The translations under genes were made by a program, and so were the position numbers. The notes below the pieces were generated by a model. That model did no database searches. It was not told the DNA's origin and worked only from the letters and a program-made list of their open reading frames with translations. Shown piece after piece: positions 16,767 to 20,449 of a DNA stretch of 20,449 nt; positions within the stretch are counted from its first letter, which is position 1, and every line of letters begins with the position of its first letter. The stretch comes from Chara braunii. Taxonomy: Eukaryota > Streptophyta > Charophyceae > Charales > Characeae. The stretch lies in NCBI GenBank assembly GCA_003427395.1, contig BFEA01000085.1, positions 3,370,729 through 3,391,177 on the forward strand. The letters are read 5' to 3'.

Positions 16767-17180
16767 AAATCGGACAGCATTTCCCTTTTCCCCATGGGGT
16801 CAAAAAGTTTGAAATGATTTATTGTAAGGGGTCGAAACAACAAACCAACAAGCGATTTATCGGACAACATTTCCCCACCCCCCATGGGGTCAAAAAGTCC
16901 GACATGATTCGTTGCGGCCCTTGCGGGGGGGTCTACAACAACAAGTGACGTTTCTTGAACGACCACCAACAGATCGGACAACACTCCCCCACCCCCCACG
17001 GGGTTTAAAAATTCAAAATATTTCATTGTGGGGGGTCTGTAACAGCAAACGAAGAACAAAGAAATTGGACCCCCCATGGGGTCCAAAGTTTTGAAAAATT
17101 CGTGAACAACGGCTCGGCAACAGCAAATGGACCACCAATGCATTTGACACCATTTCCCTCCGCCCCCTCCTTGGGGTATG
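16767..17180. repeat. GC-rich minisatellite with CCCCATGGGG cores
   Basis: Four cores lie at 16790, 16880, 16994 (CCCCACGGGG) and 17072, and a degenerate fifth at about 17163. Each is preceded by a GGACA-CA-TTCCCC-like stretch and followed by GTCAAAAAGT-like sequence. Core spacings are 90, 114 and 78 bases. The minus strand is open for 177 codons (16655-17188) and repeats the peptide DPMGG/NPVGG followed by EMLSD or VLSD. No protein family is recognised, so coding is uncertain. Confidence 0.75.
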
Positions 17181-17250
17181 AAAGTCAAATAGACGGTAAA
17201 AATATTGAGTTTTAAAGTGCTAGTGCCACATCAACATTTCCCACCACCCA

Positions 17251-17450
17251 TGATTGGTTGATTGATTGATGGACCGCTTGATCAGTTGGTTGGTTGGTTG
17301 TGTGGTTATTTGGATGGTCCGTTGCTGGGTCGATTGATTGGTTGATCAATCAAACCATGATTGGTTGATTGATTGACCGCTTGGTCGGTTGGTTGGCTAT
17401 TTGTGTGGTTGTTTGGATGGTTCGTTGCTTGGTTGGTTGGATTGATCAAC
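17251..17450. repeat. TTGG/TGATT minisatellite, 107-bp dimer
   Basis: TGATTGGTTGATTGATTGA begins at 17251 and again at 17358. Each copy continues through GACCGCTTG, runs of TTGG and GGATGGT-CGTTGCT. It is a simple-sequence-derived tandem dimer with no coding sense. Confidence 0.8.
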
Positions 17451-17533
17451 TAATAGATCAACTGAGCAATACATGTGGTTAACCAGAAGTGTTATTTTCG
17501 GCGAATTTTGCACCGAAATTGTCATATTGTGCC

Positions 17534-17566
<33 letters not shown>

Positions 17567-17724
17567 TGATTTATATGTGCTTTATGTCACGTGTCCAGTT
17601 TTGACATGTTTGGATCAGTAATGAAAAACTTGGCATTTTGTTGAATTCGTTGGACGCTTCATTTTAACACCAAAATTGCCGGCGAAAACGGTGAATATTC
17701 GGCCCCCAGTTAACCATCTCTCAA
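17451..17724. other. Non-coding spacer containing a T30 tract
   Basis: No gene is seen. A run of 30 T lies at 17536-17565. On the minus strand this is a poly(A) tail-like A30, which could mark the 3' end of an old retroposed sequence, but no target-site duplication is evident. It ends where the integrase fragment begins. Confidence 0.55.
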
Positions 17725-18587
17725 AGTTTCATATGCAATGGGTTTTTGAGTAAGGATTCCCCAAAACCATCGTCTCTAATGGGGATGTACAGTTCACAGG
17801 CCAACAATGGCAAAAGCTAATGAAAGCCTATAAATACAAGATTGACCATGTCGTTAGGTAGGCAACCTGAAACGAATGGACAAATTGGGATGAGAACTCA
17901 CCTAAAATAGCAAGTGCATAATAGTGTTCACACCGTTACCGACAAAACACCTAATGCACTTCACAAAGGTTGGAAGCCAAGACGTCCCATTGATGCGCTG
18001 ACCAGGGAACAAGACCAATGGCTACCCCCAAGAACAAGAGAGTTTGCAACTAAGCCAAAGGAGAATATTCAGAAAACCCGACTACAAATGATCGAACAAG
18101 CAAATAAGTATCGTCGAGCATTACAGTTTAAGGAAGGAGATTTCGTTTGGGTAAAGTCTAAAGAATTCTCTCTTGAAGAGAATGTGTCTTAGAAATTGCT
18201 ACCTGTCTACTATGGACCCTAGGAATTTCTCAGGGTGATAGGGGACAGATGGGCCATCCTACTGGATTGATGTACCCCCTTACCTCAAGACATATCTTGT
18301 CTTTCATGCTTCCAAACTGCTACCGCACGTAGAAGGCCATGAGTTTCCCAACCGGCCATGTTTCCTCCCTCTATGGATGGAGCCTATGAAATTAAACTAT
18401 TGAGCGAGTATTGGAATATGGATACTTTTGTACGGGTGGCAGGGGAAGACCGCAAAAGCAGTACAAGGTAAAGTTCAATAATCGACCTGTTTCAGAATCC
18501 AGATGGTTTACTAAGAAAGAACTTCTACCTACCGCACCCGATATTGTCATTGCGTATGAGCGTGGGTTAAAAGAGAACCGAGCCTAA
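17725..18587 (+). pseudogene. pol: Second chromovirus fragment: integrase to chromodomain
   Basis: The 5' end is truncated inside the integrase core: FLSKDSPKTIVSNGDVQFTG, where the usual catalytic Asp of SDRD is Asn. Then come KAYKYKIDHVVR and QPETNGQIG, where the catalytic Glu appears changed to Gly. 17914-18192 reads HNSVHTVTDKTPNALHKGWK, RRALQFKEGDFVWVKSKEFS and EENVS. After a stop come KLLPVYYGP and, by frame change, PSYWIDVPPYLKTYLVFHAS. The last frame gives IERVLEYGYF, GRGRPQKQYKVKF, SESRWFTKKELLPTAPDIV and AYERG to TAA at about 18587, matching the chromodomain pattern. It belongs to a different family from the element at 5198-14535, judging by protein-level divergence. At least five lesions are visible. 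Confidence 0.82.
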
Positions 18588-19099
18588 AGGAATAGTTTAT
18601 GTGATAAGACTGGAAATTGGGCCCGATGGAATACAATAACTCTGCTCAAATCATGCACCAGTTGTGGTTGTAAGTCGTCCTTTTGGTCAAAGGGCCGAAA
18701 AAGATGTCAAAGGCCACGCCCAAGTATGTTACCTGCCTAAAAGAAGGCCTACTGCTGTGGGGTACCCAAAGCAAGGCCAAAATTGGCCTTCAGAGGCCCA
18801 ACGTAAGACCATTGACTGTGAGAAAGTCAACAGTCAACCACAACTTGGAAATTCAGCCCCACAAGTCACAGTCAAGACGGACCCAGTCCAGGCCGCCGAT
18901 CAAACATACACCTTTGGCTGTTTGCAGGTATTTGGCAGGAATCAAGTCCAAGTGGGAATCTGCAACTGTAGAGGATCCAGGTCGTTGGTCGAGAGACAAT
19001 TTGGGCCATCGAATCTGGGAGACCAGAGGCTGGTCTACGGGAGTCGACATTAGAAGTTGACCCAGCCCCTGCCGCTCGACATTCAGTCTTGCACATGCT
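18588..19099. other. Possible LTR remnant after the second chromovirus fragment
   Basis: Shortly after the chromodomain stop, TGTGATAAGACTGG begins at 18600. Its opening resembles the TGTGATGAC start of the LTRs in this window, which is where a 3' LTR should begin. No second LTR copy or CA end can be paired inside the window. Two overlapping open frames (18664-19060) resemble nothing known. A perfect hairpin GACCAG-AGG-CTGGTC lies at 19021-19035. Confidence 0.35.
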
Positions 19100-19165
19100 G
19101 CTTGACGCTGGCTTGACGCTAACTTGACGTTGGCTTGATGCTGGCACTATGCTGGCTTGAGGCTG
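19100..19165. repeat. 11-bp tandem repeat x6
   Basis: There are six consecutive units of the GCTTGACGCTG type, with one to four changes each, starting at 19100, 19111, 19122, 19133, 19144 and 19155. The period is not a multiple of three and there is no coding support. Confidence 0.85.
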
Positions 19166-20449
19166 ATGCGACGACGCAGGATTGTTACTACTTTGGCGCT
19201 GGCGCCTTCTTTGTCTGAGCGCCAGCTGGACACTTGATTATGCTGACATGGCACTTGTATTCTGATTGCGACATTGATGGAGTCTTGGCGAGGAGGAGGA
19301 TCGGGATTGTGAGATTGGTCGAGTGTGGGACAACTTACCTGTTTCGTTGATATCAACAATGCGAACTGCTGTTCGTCTTCAGAGGTTGTCTGTACTATCA
19401 AGCGCCTTGATAAGATTTGTTCATCGTCAGAGTGTGTCAGAGGAGACTTTCTGCTGAGGTGGCGAGTGGGGAGATGCCAGGAGAGGAAGTGGGCTTGTGA
19501 GGGAGATCTATTTGCTACGATGATGGGTACTTTCTTTTCCACCCTCTTCAAGTCTTTTTTTTTTTTTGTTGAAAAAAGCCCTTGTGTAAGCCCTCTATCC
19601 CGGCGGTGGTAAGAGAACCGTCAGAATTGAGGGCTTATCTGTCGGGCTGCTCCTTCTATTGGTGGGGAGATGCACCTGCTGGAAATCGGGTCCAGCGGCC
19701 CATTGATACATCATGTAACATTGAGATTGCTGTTTGTTGTTATCAGTGGCTGTGGTCTCTTCTCTTCTCAGTCCGGGTCCCCATTGTCCCATGGAGCTGC
19801 TAATGACACCCATCCCGTATCGGAGCACTTTTTAACTTTTAGCCCAGCCCTATTCAGCAGCCCCCCTGTGCTATGTCTGTTCCATTAAAACCCTTTAAAC
19901 CCTATGCCCTCTTCGCGTGTCATTCCTAACCCTCACAGTCCTTGAGAATCAGTACTGCTGCAGGTCACACTACCCAGAATGAAATTTGAGAGGTAGATCT
20001 ACCATTTTAACCTAAGTCACTTGCGTACATGACAACGTACAGTGAGTGGTAGTATACACGGATCTCATGAGTGGCAGTCGGTGAGCCAGAAAGGTACTGT
20101 ATCATAGTGTGTTTGGTACATGTGCAGCAGGTGCGTCGGCTCTGTCCTTCCCTGTGATCGCCCGTCCCGCCAACGTCCCATTAAGAACCCTTAGACCCTT
20201 CGACCCTCATCAGTACCCTTTTTGCTGTAGGTGTATTGTGTTGTAAAGTCCCTTCCTCTCGTCGAGGGTCTGCTGGGGTTCGAGTGCAGCATTCTTTCAG
20301 ACTTCCACCCGTTCTGCACACAGTCGTCGTTGTCGGTCGCTGCTGTTCAGTCCTTCAAGAGGGTGGCCCTTGTCGCTTCGCTGTAGTCGATGCCTGGCCA
20401 GGTCTTCAGGTAAGTAGAGTCACTGCATTCCCGGGGCCGGGGGGTTGGG
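19166..20449. other. Unassigned right end of the window
   Basis: I find no gene that I can defend. Structure seen: an inverted repeat TAAGCCCTC ... GAGGGCTTA at 19587-19637, a run of 14-15 T before it (about 19553-19567), and a loosely repeated block beginning CCATTAA at 19882 and 20178. The many short open frames overlap each other on both strands and carry no known motif. Confidence 0.5.

Noticed and set aside
16767-17180. GC-rich array as a CRISPR-like repeat
   Set aside because: Units are imperfect and unevenly spaced, there are no unique spacers of constant length, and the context is eukaryotic.
17824-17834. TATAAATA as a TATA box
   Set aside because: It lies within integrase coding sense (KYKYK) of the second chromovirus fragment.
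18664-19060. Two overlapping open frames of about 125-129 codons
   Set aside because: No family motif in either, and the minus strand is also open; more likely LTR or non-coding sequence.
20260-20300. GGTTCGAGTGC as the T-arm of a tRNA
   Set aside because: No acceptor or anticodon arms can be paired around it; no tRNA or rRNA gene was found in the window.

Overview
This window is eukaryotic, almost certainly from the green-plant lineage, and consists of decayed mobile elements with no intact host gene that I can recognise. The evidence is a Ty3/gypsy chromovirus primed by plant-type initiator Met-tRNA, a plant-style hAT transposase, (TA)n and poly(T) tracts, and coding remnants broken by stops and frameshifts. 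From memory, the gag and zinc-knuckle wording resembles charophyte algae of the Chara type. That assignment is inference and was not checked by search.

Layout. Bases 1-71 are a library artefact: a 33-base copy of 11574-11606 joined to a 38-base Nextera mate-pair junction adapter, so genuine sequence starts near 72. Bases 72-894 hold (TA)n and nothing coding that I can identify. Bases 895-2907 (+) hold a broken gene with an unusual domain order: CCHC zinc knuckle, charged coiled coil, SAP-like helix pair, GIY-YIG-like nuclease fold, then an unrecognised C-terminal domain. Bases 3636-5197 and 14540-16632 (-) are the two halves of one hAT-family transposase pseudogene. It already carried a ~910-bp tandem duplication and, inside each unit, a 216-bp in-frame duplication of the C-terminal dimerisation motif.

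A 9.3-kb LTR retrotransposon on the + strand (5198-14535) sits inside that duplicated hAT gene, flanked by the 4-base duplication ATGG. A paralogous uninterrupted target site survives in the same window near 4289. The element has 1.3-kb LTRs, a primer binding site, a polypurine tract, and the order gag, protease, reverse transcriptase, RNase H, integrase, chromodomain. It is dead: there are in-frame stops and frameshifts, the RT box reads YLDG, the protease site reads DCG, about half of RNase H and the integrase zinc finger are deleted, and ~190 bp of unrelated sequence interrupts the integrase.

Right of the hAT 5' end lie a GC-rich minisatellite with CCCCATGGGG cores (16767-17180), a TTGG/TGATT minisatellite (17251-17450), a T30 tract, and a fragment of a second, different chromovirus (integrase to chromodomain, 17725-18587). 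Bases 18600-20449 have no recognisable gene. They contain a possible LTR start at 18600, an 11-bp tandem repeat and some inverted repeats.

The genes do not form a pathway. The order of events was probably hAT insertion, internal tandem duplications of hAT, chromovirus insertion into one duplicate, and then mutational decay. The best candidate for something undescribed is the zinc knuckle / coiled coil / SAP-like / GIY-YIG family at 895-2907.
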